Positions 51,498-57,951 of a stretch of 64,000 nucleotides of DNA are shown here, piece by piece. Position numbers and translations under genes: made by a program. Within the stretch, counting starts at the first letter, position 1, and each line of letters starts with the position of its first letter. The notes beneath the pieces were generated by a model that did not search any database, had not been told where the DNA came from, and saw nothing but the letters and a program-made list of their open reading frames with translations. Source of the stretch: Sporosarcina globispora (GTDB lineage: Bacteria; Bacillota; Bacilli; Bacillales; Cytobacillaceae); NCBI RefSeq assembly GCF_001274725.1, contig NZ_LGUF01000007.1, positions 2,239,629-2,303,628 of the forward strand, read 5' to 3'.

Positions 51498-51673
51498 TTA
51501 TAAGAACAAAGCGAGGCTATGAACTACAATATAAAGATGATCTAGCAAGTGAGAATGTAACTGGGAAAGAGTATTCGAGCAATGATGAAATATTGAAACG
51601 ATCACTGACTGCAGATTGGCAAGAAAGTAATGAAGAAAATGTACTTTGGGTGGCAAAATTGATTGACAATTAA
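51485..51673 (+). CDS. Small protein (62 aa)
   Basis: MYAVIIRTKRGYELQYKDDL. Beta-rich. Coupled to the preceding gene by overlap. Its last codons overlap the -35 of a promoter. Function unknown. Confidence 0.55.
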   Translation: MYAVIIRTKRGYELQYKDDLASENVTGKEYSSNDEILKRSLTADWQESNEENVLWVAKLIDN

Positions 51674-51691
51674 TATAAAATAATCTAATAT
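51663..51691 (+). promoter_or_regulatory. Promoter TTGACA-17-TAATAT with AT-box
   Basis: TTGACA (51663-51668, a perfect -35 inside the end of the previous gene), spacer ATTAATATAAAATAATC, TAATAT (51686-51691). Reads 51798 onward. Confidence 0.72.
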
Positions 51692-51797
51692 TATAAATAA
51701 GAACAAGTTGAAAAATAAAAACAAAAATTATTATCCTTAATCACCAATAGGCGAATCCCTCATATACTACAGTATAAACCATGAGGGAGAGATTAAT

Positions 51798-51989
51798 ATG
51801 AAATTACAAGCATTGAACATTAAGAAGTTAAGAAAGAAAAGTATTGCAGCAATTAGAGATATCCTGAAGGCATATAACTTGAATTATTCTATTGCAGATG
51901 ACAAAGATAAACTTCTCAGTAAGGTTGAAGAGATCCAGCATTACAGTAGGAAGATAAAAGTGTACTCACGGTATGAAATGTCCATGTAG
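51798..51989 (+). CDS. Small basic protein, SAP/HeH-like
   Basis: 63 residues. KLRKKSIAAIRDILKAYNLN, then DDKDKLLSKVEEIQHY matches the helix-extension-helix pattern of SAP/Rho-N domains that bind nucleic acid. The leader before it (51,700-51,797) has no gene. GGGAGAG upstream. Confidence 0.6.
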   Translation: MKLQALNIKKLRKKSIAAIRDILKAYNLNYSIADDKDKLLSKVEEIQHYSRKIKVYSRYEMSM

Positions 51990-52037
51990 TTGAAAAATAA
52001 CAGCTTTAGTTATTAAAACAACAAAGGAGAGTTTCAA

Positions 52038-52208
52038 ATGATTAGAGTTAGATATGATATCCCTATTGATGAGTATTATTTCATCCCTACTGGATCAGAA
52101 GTTAAATATCTGGGTACTGAGAAAGGATTCTCTGTAATAGAATATAATCAAATAAAGTATGTAGTGAATGAAGGGTATTTAGAGAAGGTTGAAGCGTTAG
52201 TTGGTTAG
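52038..52208 (+). CDS. Small protein (56 aa)
   Basis: MIRVRYDIPIDEYYFIPTGS, then EVKYLGTEKGFSVIEY. Small beta barrel pattern. AAAGGAGAG upstream. Followed by two hairpins. Function unknown. Confidence 0.6.
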   Translation: MIRVRYDIPIDEYYFIPTGSEVKYLGTEKGFSVIEYNQIKYVVNEGYLEKVEALVG

Positions 52209-52266
52209 CTGCAAGGATTTATTCCTTGCGGTAAATCCATAAATGATTATGGGATTACTGGAAGGA
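52209..52266 (+). other. Tandem hairpins in the gap
   Basis: GCAAGGA-tttat-TCCTTGC (52,211-52,229) directly followed by AATCCATAA / TTATGGGATT (52,235-52,257). Neither has a U-run. They may stabilise the mRNA ends or be a processing signal. Confidence 0.45.
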
Positions 52267-52320
52267 ATAAGGTAAAATATAACTAAATAATATAATCATT
52301 TTAATGGGAGGTTTATAAAT

Positions 52321-52467
52321 ATGATACCCGATATCTATGTGGATGAATTATATTGTATAAACTGTGGAAGTGAGGAACTGTCTTGTGAAGGTTCTTTTCC
52401 AAGTGGAGATGAATTCATATGCAAAGAATGTAATGATGTCAACTGGGTAGTAAGAAGGAATGACTAA
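52321..52467 (+). CDS. Zinc-ribbon protein (48 aa)
   Basis: MIPDIYVDELYCINCGSEEL, then CEGSFPSGDEFICKECNDVN. Two CxxC pairs make a classic zinc ribbon. GGGAGG upstream. Probably binds nucleic acid or protein. Confidence 0.7.
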   Translation: MIPDIYVDELYCINCGSEELSCEGSFPSGDEFICKECNDVNWVVRRND

Positions 52468-52506
52468 ATAAAAGAATCGTTTTATAAGAATATAGAGGTG
52501 AGGAAT

Positions 52507-52656
52507 ATGGATAGTCAAATCAACGATTGTTTTGTTGATATTGTTGGTAGAAAGCCTACAATTAGGGAAATGTGGTACATCACTAACAATCTACCTAAAG
52601 AAGTTTATCAACTTTCAAAGCAGTGGGGATCAAATGATACTGAAGTCGCAGTTTAA
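52507..52656 (+). CDS. Small protein (49 aa)
   Basis: MDSQINDCFVDIVGRKPTIR, then EMWYITNNLPKEVYQLSKQW. Helical. GAGGTGAGG upstream. A hairpin with GATGTAAT / ATTACATC arms (52,682-52,714) follows. Function unknown. Confidence 0.6.
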   Translation: MDSQINDCFVDIVGRKPTIREMWYITNNLPKEVYQLSKQWGSNDTEVAV

Positions 52657-52733
52657 TTTTTAGGTGGATAAAAGACAATAAAGATGTAATTTGCAATTAA
52701 GAATTATTACATCGTAAATTGGAGGCATTATCA

Positions 52734-53066
52734 ATGAACACTGAAAATAAGCAATGTATTTTTGAAAATTGTAAAGAGGGGGTTAGATCAAAGGGACTTT
52801 GTAAAAACCATTATGCTAATTATATTTACACTAGGAAGACTAAGGGAATTGATTCAGTTGAAGATTATCTAAGGCTTAAGAAAAATGAAGAAAAAGAAAC
52901 AAGCAGTAAATTAAGAGAGCAATACAAATCTCTTGAGAGATACGCTGCGGGAATAAACACAGGGACTAATGCGGGGAGAAGAGAAAGAGGTAATGCAGGT
53001 AAATACAAAAAGAGTGTGATTAATCCTGTGTCAATTAAGAAATCATTAGAACGATTGGATGATTAA
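52734..53066 (+). CDS. Zinc-finger protein (110 aa)
   Basis: ATG 52734 with TTGGAGG upstream. CIFENCKEGVRSKGLCKNHY in the first 30 residues gives a Cys4/Cys3His site typical of phage proteins that also carry HTH or nuclease parts. The rest is basic and low in hydrophobics (GTNAGRRERGNAGKYKKS), suggesting DNA or RNA binding. Confidence 0.65.
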   Translation: MNTENKQCIFENCKEGVRSKGLCKNHYANYIYTRKTKGIDSVEDYLRLKKNEEKETSSKLREQYKSLERYAAGINTGTNAGRRERGNAGKYKKSVINPVSIKKSLERLDD

Positions 53067-53096
53067 AATAAAAGAAATCTTTCTTAGTGATTTGTA

Positions 53097-53193
53097 CCTT
53101 CTAGGGAGGCTGTAGAGTCCTCCATCTGGTTTCATTTCTGAGTTTATAGTTTTGGTTTGAGCGATACTGGTCATATCGCTCCTGCCTAGAGGG
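53097..53193 (+). ncRNA. Structured RNA candidate (junction with closing stem)
   Basis: A closing stem pairs CCTTCTAGG (53097-53105) with CCTAGAGGG (53185-53193). Inside are GGAGG-N9-CCTCC (53105-53123) and GAGCGATA-ctggtca-TATCGCTC (53159-53181, perfect 8 bp). The segment lies in a 176-base gap and is locally richer in G and C than the DNA around it. There is no reading frame. This is a multi-branched fold of a kind seen in small regulatory RNAs and riboswitches, but it matches none I recognise. It is followed 50 bases later by a normal gene. Confidence 0.6.
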
Positions 53194-53242
53194 TATGAAT
53201 CGCAATAAAATTTTAGATTGATTCGAAAAAGGAGTGAAATGA

Positions 53243-53416
53243 ATGAGAATTGACTATAACCTTGATGTTAATTCTTTATTGGAAATGAGTCAAAGCAATG
53301 CATATTTAGAAAAAGGAGATTCTGTTATTATAATGGATAGAGAAACTGGCGAACGTGTAAAAGCAAAAATCATTAATATAAAAAAGGATGGAACTTATAT
53401 TCTAAGTAGATATTAA
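53243..53416 (+). CDS. Small protein (57 aa)
   Basis: MRIDYNLDVNSLLEMSQSNA, ending KKDGTYILSRY. Helix then beta barrel-like. AAAGGAG ten bases upstream. If the RNA element ahead is regulatory, this is its likely target. Confidence 0.6.
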   Translation: MRIDYNLDVNSLLEMSQSNAYLEKGDSVIIMDRETGERVKAKIINIKKDGTYILSRY

Positions 53417-53428
53417 AGAAGCCAATAA

Positions 53429-53602
53429 TTAAATCGACTTCTTCATCCCACAATTACTACACTCTCTAAGGAATTCACCATTACCAGCTTTAGATTTAAA
53501 ATGTGAGTTACCGCAGTTATCACAGCGTCCAGCTTGTTTATCAGGTAATTCCTTATAGGTGTAAACTTTATCAAGATCAATATTATTGTAATCGTATTCC
53601 AT
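53429..53602 (-). CDS. Zinc-ribbon protein on the minus strand (57 aa)
   Basis: MEYDYNNIDLDKVYTYKELP, then AGRCDNCGNSHFKSKAGNGE and ECSNCG. Two CxxCG knuckles form a zinc ribbon. The start at 53602 has GGGGTGAC upstream. It lies opposite the surrounding genes and converges with the one at 53243. A regulatory role is possible. Confidence 0.7.
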   Translation of the reverse strand: MEYDYNNIDLDKVYTYKELPDKQAGRCDNCGNSHFKSKAGNGEFLRECSNCGMKKSI

Positions 53603-53677
53603 GATGTCACCCCAGAAGATAATATATCACATGAGATAAAGGAATAAAATATTTGTTTTATAAAGGAAGTGTTAGCT

Positions 53678-53938
53678 TTGAGAGAAACGATAGTAAATGA
53701 CTGTGTGGACAATGAAAAGACTTGCTCATGTGGCAATAAGGCTGTTAAAGAAGTTAAAGATCCTGAAGACTTTATTACTGGTAAAATGGCAGCATATTAT
53801 TGCTCCGATTGTTTTGAGAAATGGAAAGATAGTAAAGAACCCAATCCAGAAGAGGATTTAGATTTTCTTATAAGTAAAGGTATTGATCCAGTAGAAGCTG
53901 AGAAAATGATTAGTCTCATTCACAACAGAAACAAATAA
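53678..53938 (+). CDS. Small zinc-binding protein (86 aa)
   Basis: Start TTG 53678 or GTG 53669; AAAGGAAG is upstream of both. Cysteines in KTCSCGNKAV and YYCSDCFEKW form a zinc site. The C terminus is an acidic helix with a UBA-like LDFLISKGIDPVEAEKMISL. Function unknown. Confidence 0.6.
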   Translation: MRETIVNDCVDNEKTCSCGNKAVKEVKDPEDFITGKMAAYYCSDCFEKWKDSKEPNPEEDLDFLISKGIDPVEAEKMISLIHNRNK

Positions 53939-53940
53939 AA

Positions 53941-53968
53941 CCTGCTTTAAGTGGCGACTCAAGGCAGG
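53941..53968. terminator. Bidirectional hairpin between convergent genes
   Basis: CCTGCTTTAAGT and ACTCAAGGCAGG pair over 12 positions with one mismatch around GGCG. On the minus strand it is followed by TTTTATTT. It separates the gene ending at 53938 from the one ending at 53986. Confidence 0.75.
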
Positions 53969-53985
53969 TAATATCTATTAAACAA

Positions 53986-54144
53986 TCAAGCTATTTCATC
54001 GTACCAATCAGTTTCAATGATATCCAGAACATCTAACTCTTTCTTAGATCCATCAGGGAATTCAAAAATTAACGTTCCTTTCACTGGTAAATTTTTATCA
54101 AAGACTTTTCCTACAGCGACAACTTTAATCTCGGCTACATCCAT
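53986..54144 (-). CDS. Small protein on the minus strand (52 aa)
   Basis: MDVAEIKVVAVGKVFDKNLP, then VKGTLIFEFPDGSKKELDVL. Small beta barrel-like. GGGAGCG is 12 bases upstream. Convergent with the zinc protein gene. Function unknown. Confidence 0.6.
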   Translation of the reverse strand: MDVAEIKVVAVGKVFDKNLPVKGTLIFEFPDGSKKELDVLDIIETDWYDEIA

Positions 54145-54289
54145 TGCTTAATCGCTCCCTTTTGCGTTAAAATACAATTAGTAAATCTTAGTAACACTAT
54201 CTGTAACTAATTATAGGACGAATTGGAAATAAAAACAATCACAAATAGTTTAATATAGACACACAAAATGGGTGTATGGAGTTGAGAGC

Positions 54290-54991
54290 ATGGAAGTATT
54301 AGCTAAAAGATTAAAGTGGCTGCGAAATAAGGAAAGGTATTCTCAAAAGGAAATGGCTGATAAGATTGGTATGACCCCAAGTGGATATCAGAAGATTGAG
54401 TTATCAGAGCGAGATCCTAAGCTCGATGTATTGGTAAAATTCTGCGACATATTTAATGTTAGTGCAGACTTTCTTTTAGGTAGGGAAGATGATTTTGACT
54501 CTTTATATTCTCAAAGGAATGCTTTTCATATGTTAGAGATGAAATTAGCAACATCACTAGTGGAGAAAAAGACTTATGAAAAGAAAATTAGCGACCTAAG
54601 AGACGATCTTATAACTTCTGCTAAAAAGAAAGGATTTGCAGATGAAGAGACATTAAGTATATCTCAGGTATTAGACGAATGCATTGCAGTCCATAAAACT
54701 TTATCTGAAGAAATCAGTAGGATGAATGATAGGAAACTTGAATTACTTTCTGAGTATATAAAAGAGTTCTTAGAAATTCCAGATTCAAATGGGGTTGCTG
54801 ACCGTATTATTTCTAAGTATGCTCCTTATACTGCCTATATTCAGATGACACTGTTTGATGAGAATGAAATACACTTACATGGAACTGAAATAGGAAGCTT
54901 AGGGCATTTAGGATCGTTTATGTCTTATAAGGAAGCTGAAGATTATCAAATAGATATACTGAAGAGATTAAACGGTACTATAAAACAGTGA
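54290..54991 (+). CDS. XRE-family repressor-like regulator (233 aa)
   Basis: ATG 54290 behind ATGGAGTTG. N-terminal helix-turn-helix: RLKWLRNKERYSQKEMADKI, then GMTPSGYQKIELSERDPKLD. Residues ~85-175 are a coiled coil, and the C-terminal ~60 form a separate domain. Large cI-like shape without a protease domain. Located between leftward genes and the arbitrium cassette, so it is a candidate lysogeny regulator. Confidence 0.78.
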   Translation: MEVLAKRLKWLRNKERYSQKEMADKIGMTPSGYQKIELSERDPKLDVLVKFCDIFNVSADFLLGREDDFDSLYSQRNAFHMLEMKLATSLVEKKTYEKKISDLRDDLITSAKKKGFADEETLSISQVLDECIAVHKTLSEEISRMNDRKLELLSEYIKEFLEIPDSNGVADRIISKYAPYTAYIQMTLFDENEIHLHGTEIGSLGHLGSFMSYKEAEDYQIDILKRLNGTIKQ

Positions 54992-55024
54992 TTTCATTTG
55001 GATTTTATAAGGAGTTTTAGCAGC

Positions 55025-55171
55025 ATGAATACCTATTTTGTTAAAGTTTTTAACGGTTATAGGCTCATACATGACGAAGTTTATTGTGCAGCCAGTAAGA
55101 ATGATGTTTTAAAAAGTCTGCTTATTGGCTGTGTAATAGATCAGTATACTAAGATTTTAATAGAAGAATGA
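55025..55171 (+). CDS. Small protein (48 aa)
   Basis: MNTYFVKVFNGYRLIHDEVY, ending IDQYTKILIEE. Mixed beta/helix. AAGGAG lies 14 bases upstream. Function unknown. Confidence 0.5.
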   Translation: MNTYFVKVFNGYRLIHDEVYCAASKNDVLKSLLIGCVIDQYTKILIEE

Positions 55172-55198
55172 ATTATTGGAAAAACATTCTGTTTTTCC

Positions 55199-55227
55199 TT
55201 GCGTAATATAAAATAATTTGATAATAT
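55199..55227 (+). promoter_or_regulatory. Promoter TTGCGT-17-TAATAT with AT-box
   Basis: TTGCGT (55199-55204), spacer AATATAAAATAATTTGA, TAATAT (55222-55227). The ribosome site follows four bases later, so the leader would be very short. Confidence 0.65.
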
Positions 55228-55243
55228 AAAGGAGAGGTTAGAA

Positions 55244-55414
55244 ATGGAAAATAAAGATGTTAAACAAGGATTGATCATGGGCTGCATTCCCTTCCAGAGC
55301 TTTCAAGAGAAACGTAAAATTATTCATCAATTAAGGTCAGAGTTTCGCCCTAATCTGCGAATTTGGGAGGAAAATAATATGATTACTTATGAATCCTTCA
55401 CTTCTTATAACTAG
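55244..55414 (+). CDS. Small protein (56 aa)
   Basis: MENKDVKQGLIMGCIPFQSF, then QEKRKIIHQLRSEFRPNLRI. Helical, basic. AAAGGAGAGG upstream. Directly in front of the arbitrium locus. Function unknown. Confidence 0.55.
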   Translation: MENKDVKQGLIMGCIPFQSFQEKRKIIHQLRSEFRPNLRIWEENNMITYESFTSYN

Positions 55415-55476
55415 ACATTCATTTAAGAATAAATAGCAAAATACATAAATAATATAAAATAATTTAATAAAAACTG

Positions 55477-55527
55477 TTGACTAGCACAAGTTATTGTTGT
55501 AAGATTAAGGTAACAAATTAACAATAA
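55477..55527 (+). promoter_or_regulatory. aimR promoter with overlapping inverted repeat
   Basis: TTGACT (55477-55482), 17-bp spacer, TAAGAT (55500-55505). An inverted repeat TTATTGTT (55491-55498) / AACAATAA (55520-55527) straddles the -10 and could be an operator. The AT-box (AATATAAAATAATTTAATA) lies just upstream at 55,451-55,469 instead of inside the spacer. Confidence 0.75.
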
Positions 55528-55542
55528 AAGGGTGACGAGGAA

Positions 55543-56712
55543 ATGGATCAGCGATTAACTATTAAACAATTTATCTTAAATGAAATTGAAATTAATCCAA
55601 GAGGTTATGCTAAAACATTATCAAACATTGCTGGTTACGGTGATAACTCTGGTAACTTCACGAGAATTTTAAAAGAATCAAAAAAAGAGTTTGATAAGTT
55701 TCAAGGTTTGCTTGATTTAGTATCCTATGTGTTTAAAGATGATGAAATTGCCGCCATGATTCGTTACTCAAAAGAAATTGATCCGAATAAGAAAACAGCA
55801 AGACAAATGTTAGAGTACTTAGCAATTAATAGGGAGTTTGAAGCATTTAATGAACTGTTAGCTTTGATGGAAAATTGCTCAAATAAGGAAAGTAGGGAAT
55901 GGGCGAAAGTTTACAAATTGCAATACGAATATCAATTAAGTAGTACACCTGAGCAGTACAATGATCTAGTCAAAAAAGTTTCTGAAACAGTTGTTACAGT
56001 ACCAGAACTAAAAGTGTATAAGAACTTACTATTAAATTATTGTTATAATCAAAAGCAAGATTATGTAATGACATTTTCACTTGAAAAAGAAACTAGACAA
56101 ATGATTAGTGATCTAGAAGAGGATTACATCTACAGAATGTATCAGCTAAGATTAAATGAAATAATGTCATATAATTATCTAAGAGTAATGAATAATCCAG
56201 AGTTAGCTAGAGAATATGCAATGAATGCGTTAAATGAAGAGGACTCGTCACCAGCGTTTAAAGCTTATGCATATTTTATAAAAGGCTATTCATACATGTT
56301 CATTTCATTAGAAAAATCAGAAAAATACTTACAACTGAGTAAGTCCCTGTACATTCAATTAAACAGAAAAAAAGACGTAGAAGATATTGAGAAGAAAATT
56401 GAGTTTATAAAGGTGTATTGGGGTAATTTCACTGGTGAAAACTGTGCGCACACAGTTAACGAAATTCTAAGAAAGATAAAAAATGGAATAGATGTTTCCA
56501 GTGACTTAACTGGAGTTACTGAAATTGATCCTGAGTTAAAACTATTTTTGGAAGGATTAAATAGCAACAGCACAAAAAAGCTAATGTTGTCTTTAATTAA
56601 ATATACTAAAAAGAACGATTACTTTCTTGCCAATTTGTCTAAAATTGAATTATTAAAACGTGGGGAAGATCAAGATATAATTGATGAATTAACCACCTTC
56701 AGATTGGCTTGA
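55543..56712 (+). CDS. aimR: Arbitrium receptor and transcription regulator AimR
   Basis: 389 residues, the family length. N-terminal helix-turn-helix (RGYAKTLSNIAGYGDNSGNF, residues ~19-40), then a TPR superhelix with repeated helical pairs to the end (for example YRMYQLRLNEIMSYNYLRVM, then FKAYAYFIKGYSYMFISLEK). It is followed after 19 bases by a small secreted-peptide gene, the defining arrangement. AimR dimers bind DNA and drive lytic growth. Bound AimP peptide disrupts this and favours lysogeny. Own promoter at 55477. The partner peptide suggests a specificity different from SPbeta (GMPRGA) and phi3T (SAIRGA). Confidence 0.9.
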   Translation: MDQRLTIKQFILNEIEINPRGYAKTLSNIAGYGDNSGNFTRILKESKKEFDKFQGLLDLVSYVFKDDEIAAMIRYSKEIDPNKKTARQMLEYLAINREFEAFNELLALMENCSNKESREWAKVYKLQYEYQLSSTPEQYNDLVKKVSETVVTVPELKVYKNLLLNYCYNQKQDYVMTFSLEKETRQMISDLEEDYIYRMYQLRLNEIMSYNYLRVMNNPELAREYAMNALNEEDSSPAFKAYAYFIKGYSYMFISLEKSEKYLQLSKSLYIQLNRKKDVEDIEKKIEFIKVYWGNFTGENCAHTVNEILRKIKNGIDVSSDLTGVTEIDPELKLFLEGLNSNSTKKLMLSLIKYTKKNDYFLANLSKIELLKRGEDQDIIDELTTFRLA

Positions 56713-56731
56713 AAGGGGGTGAAATAATAAT

Positions 56732-56851
56732 ATGAATAAACGTACTTTTATTTTCGCAATCGTATGTGTTGCTGCAGTTGTAGCAGGGTTTGCATTTGGT
56801 AGTGATTTAATGGGAGCTACATATTTGGCTGATCCTAAACCGGGTGGATGA
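56732..56851 (+). CDS. aimP: Arbitrium signal pre-peptide AimP
   Basis: 39 residues. Basic start MNKR, hydrophobic signal segment (TFIFAIVCVAAVVAGFAFGS), then a short polar part ending ADPKPGG. Arbitrium peptides are the C-terminal six residues of the pre-peptide, here DPKPGG. AAAGGGGGTGA lies ten bases upstream. It was too short for standard calling. A strong hairpin terminator follows at 56,881. Cleavage before Asp is inferred from family rules. Confidence 0.87.
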   Translation: MNKRTFIFAIVCVAAVVAGFAFGSDLMGATYLADPKPGG

Positions 56852-56880
56852 TTTTTAAAATAAAATAATCAAATGTGTTT

Positions 56881-56922
56881 TAATGGGTGCTATCTTATAG
56901 ATAGTGCCCATTAGTATTTTAT
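56881..56922 (+). terminator. Terminator between aimP and the downstream arbitrium gene
   Basis: TAATGGGTGCTATC (56881-56894) pairs with GATAGTGCCCATTA (56900-56913) over 14 positions with two G-U pairs, followed by GTATTTTAT. It would separate aimR-aimP from the gene at 56979. Confidence 0.8.
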
Positions 56923-56928
56923 AAGAAC

Positions 56929-56962
56929 TAATCCAAAAATTTAAAAATAAAAAATTGGACTA
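56929..56962. promoter_or_regulatory. Candidate AimR operator
   Basis: TAATCCAA (56929-56936) and TTGGACTA (56955-56962) form an inverted repeat with one mismatch and an 18-bp A/T spacer. Two short half-sites separated by a long AT spacer, downstream of aimP and before the next gene, is the layout of the known AimR target upstream of aimX. The half-site sequence differs from SPbeta. Confidence 0.55.
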
Positions 56963-56978
56963 AAAGGGGAAATGAGAA

Positions 56979-57173
56979 ATGAAAAACACTGAGTACACTT
57001 TGAGAAAATTACAAGCAGCCTATTTAAAAGTTACTTTAAGAAAAGAAATGGGAAACAATGAAGAGACATGTATGTATTGCTGGAATTCTGGTTGTGGTTG
57101 CGATTCAAAAAGTAACGTAAAAACTGATTCATTTATCAGTCTAACTACAGCGAGTGAATTCAAATATGCATAA
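56979..57173 (+). CDS. Small Cys-containing protein in the aimX position
   Basis: 64 residues: MKNTEYTLRKLQAAYLKVTL, then CMYCWNSGCGCDSKSN. Basic helical N terminus and a Cys cluster (C-x2-C-x5-C-x-C). AAGGGGAAATGAG upstream. It sits where aimX, the AimR-controlled lysogeny inhibitor, is found in SPbeta-like phages, between the candidate operator and a strong terminator. No sequence likeness to aimX is claimed. Confidence 0.6.
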   Translation: MKNTEYTLRKLQAAYLKVTLRKEMGNNEETCMYCWNSGCGCDSKSNVKTDSFISLTTASEFKYA

Positions 57174-57176
57174 GGG

Positions 57177-57233
57177 GTTTAGATGGTGTTAAGAAACTGA
57201 TCTTAATTCCATCTAAACTTATTTTAGTTTTTA
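57177..57233 (+). terminator. Strong intrinsic terminator
   Basis: GTTTAGATGG (57177-57186) pairs with CCATCTAAAC (57209-57218) with further inner pairing (TTAAGA / TCTTAA), then TTATTTTAGTTTTTATT. Closes the arbitrium unit. Confidence 0.82.
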
Positions 57234-57255
57234 TTAAAATTATTTAATTTAATAC

Positions 57256-57284
57256 TAGACAATTGGAACTACAACTGATAAGAT
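57256..57284 (+). promoter_or_regulatory. Promoter TAGACA-17-TAAGAT
   Basis: TAGACA (57256-57261), 17-bp spacer, TAAGAT (57279-57284). The same TAAGAT -10 as aimR, and likewise an AT-box (ATTAAAATTATTTAATTTAA) just upstream at 57,233-57,252. Confidence 0.6.
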
Positions 57285-57325
57285 TAGAGTAGTTAATAAA
57301 ACTATTTCTAAGGAGGTGTGTCTCA

Positions 57326-57553
57326 GTGTCTAGTACAGTAGTTTCATTGAGAATATATAAACTTGAGAAACAATATAAAGATCATTATAGAACAACTTAT
57401 GCAAGCTGCGCTAATTTTGGATCAGTAAAGGATGCAGGAGTATTTAAAGCTAAAGTAAAAAGAACACCAGAAGAGATTAAGAAAGAACTTACATTGGGTT
57501 ACATGAAACTACTATCAAATAATCAAATAGGGAGTGTTGGTTGTGAAGGTTGA
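57326..57553 (+). CDS. Small protein (75 aa)
   Basis: GTG 57326 behind AAGGAGGTGTG. MSSTVVSLRIYKLEKQYKDH, ending LLSNNQIGSVGCEG. Helical. Overlaps the next start by 11 bases. Function unknown. Confidence 0.55.
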   Translation: MSSTVVSLRIYKLEKQYKDHYRTTYASCANFGSVKDAGVFKAKVKRTPEEIKKELTLGYMKLLSNNQIGSVGCEG

Positions 57554-57674
57554 GATTAATGGGGAATTGATTGCACCTGAAGGAATGACACATGAAGAAC
57601 TGTTAGATTTATTGTTTAGTGAGTTAAAAAGTAAGGGTGTGCATTTTCGAGGAGAGACTAAGCAGGGGAATTAA
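57543..57674 (+). CDS. Small protein (43 aa)
   Basis: GTG 57543. MKVEINGELIAPEGMTHEEL, then LDLLFSELKSKGVHFRGETK. Beta hairpin plus helix, with GGGAGTG upstream. Coupled to the preceding gene. Function unknown. Confidence 0.55.
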   Translation: MKVEINGELIAPEGMTHEELLDLLFSELKSKGVHFRGETKQGN

Positions 57675-57742
57675 TACATAAGAGTATAGATGGACTGTCT
57701 TAAAAATTATAATTTTATAAGGAAATGGGGTGAGAATTAACC

Positions 57743-57937
57743 ATGTCTGAATATGAAAAGTGTAAAAGTGACATTGTGTACTTTGCTGAGAAGTTTTTAG
57801 ATTGTACTTTAGCTGAATGGCAAAGAGATTTACTGAGAAGATTTCATAAAGGTGAAGAGTTTATTTTCTCTAGAACAGGAAAAGGTAAGAAGATGGTTAT
57901 TTCTGCAATGAATCAGTACAACAAAGTATTTAAATAA
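57743..57937 (+). CDS. 64-residue protein resembling the start of a terminase or helicase ATPase
   Basis: MSEYEKCKSDIVYFAEKFLD, then LAEWQRDLLRRFHKGEEFIF and SRTGKGKKMVISAM. The Q-motif-like WQ and a P-loop-like TGKGK resemble the first 60 residues of packaging or helicase ATPases, but the protein stops there. It could be a decoy or regulator, or a domain remnant kept with a good ribosome site (AAATGGGGTGAG). Confidence 0.55.
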   Translation: MSEYEKCKSDIVYFAEKFLDCTLAEWQRDLLRRFHKGEEFIFSRTGKGKKMVISAMNQYNKVFK

Positions 57938-57951
57938 AAGGAGGTATTTAT

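Noticed and set aside
53097-53193. tRNA gene
   Set aside because: No T-loop TTCRA consensus, no acceptor end and no anticodon arm of the right size.
53443-53736. Longer minus-strand frame over the zinc-ribbon gene
   Set aside because: Wrong frame: the frame at 53429-53602 encodes the CxxCG pairs and has the ribosome site.
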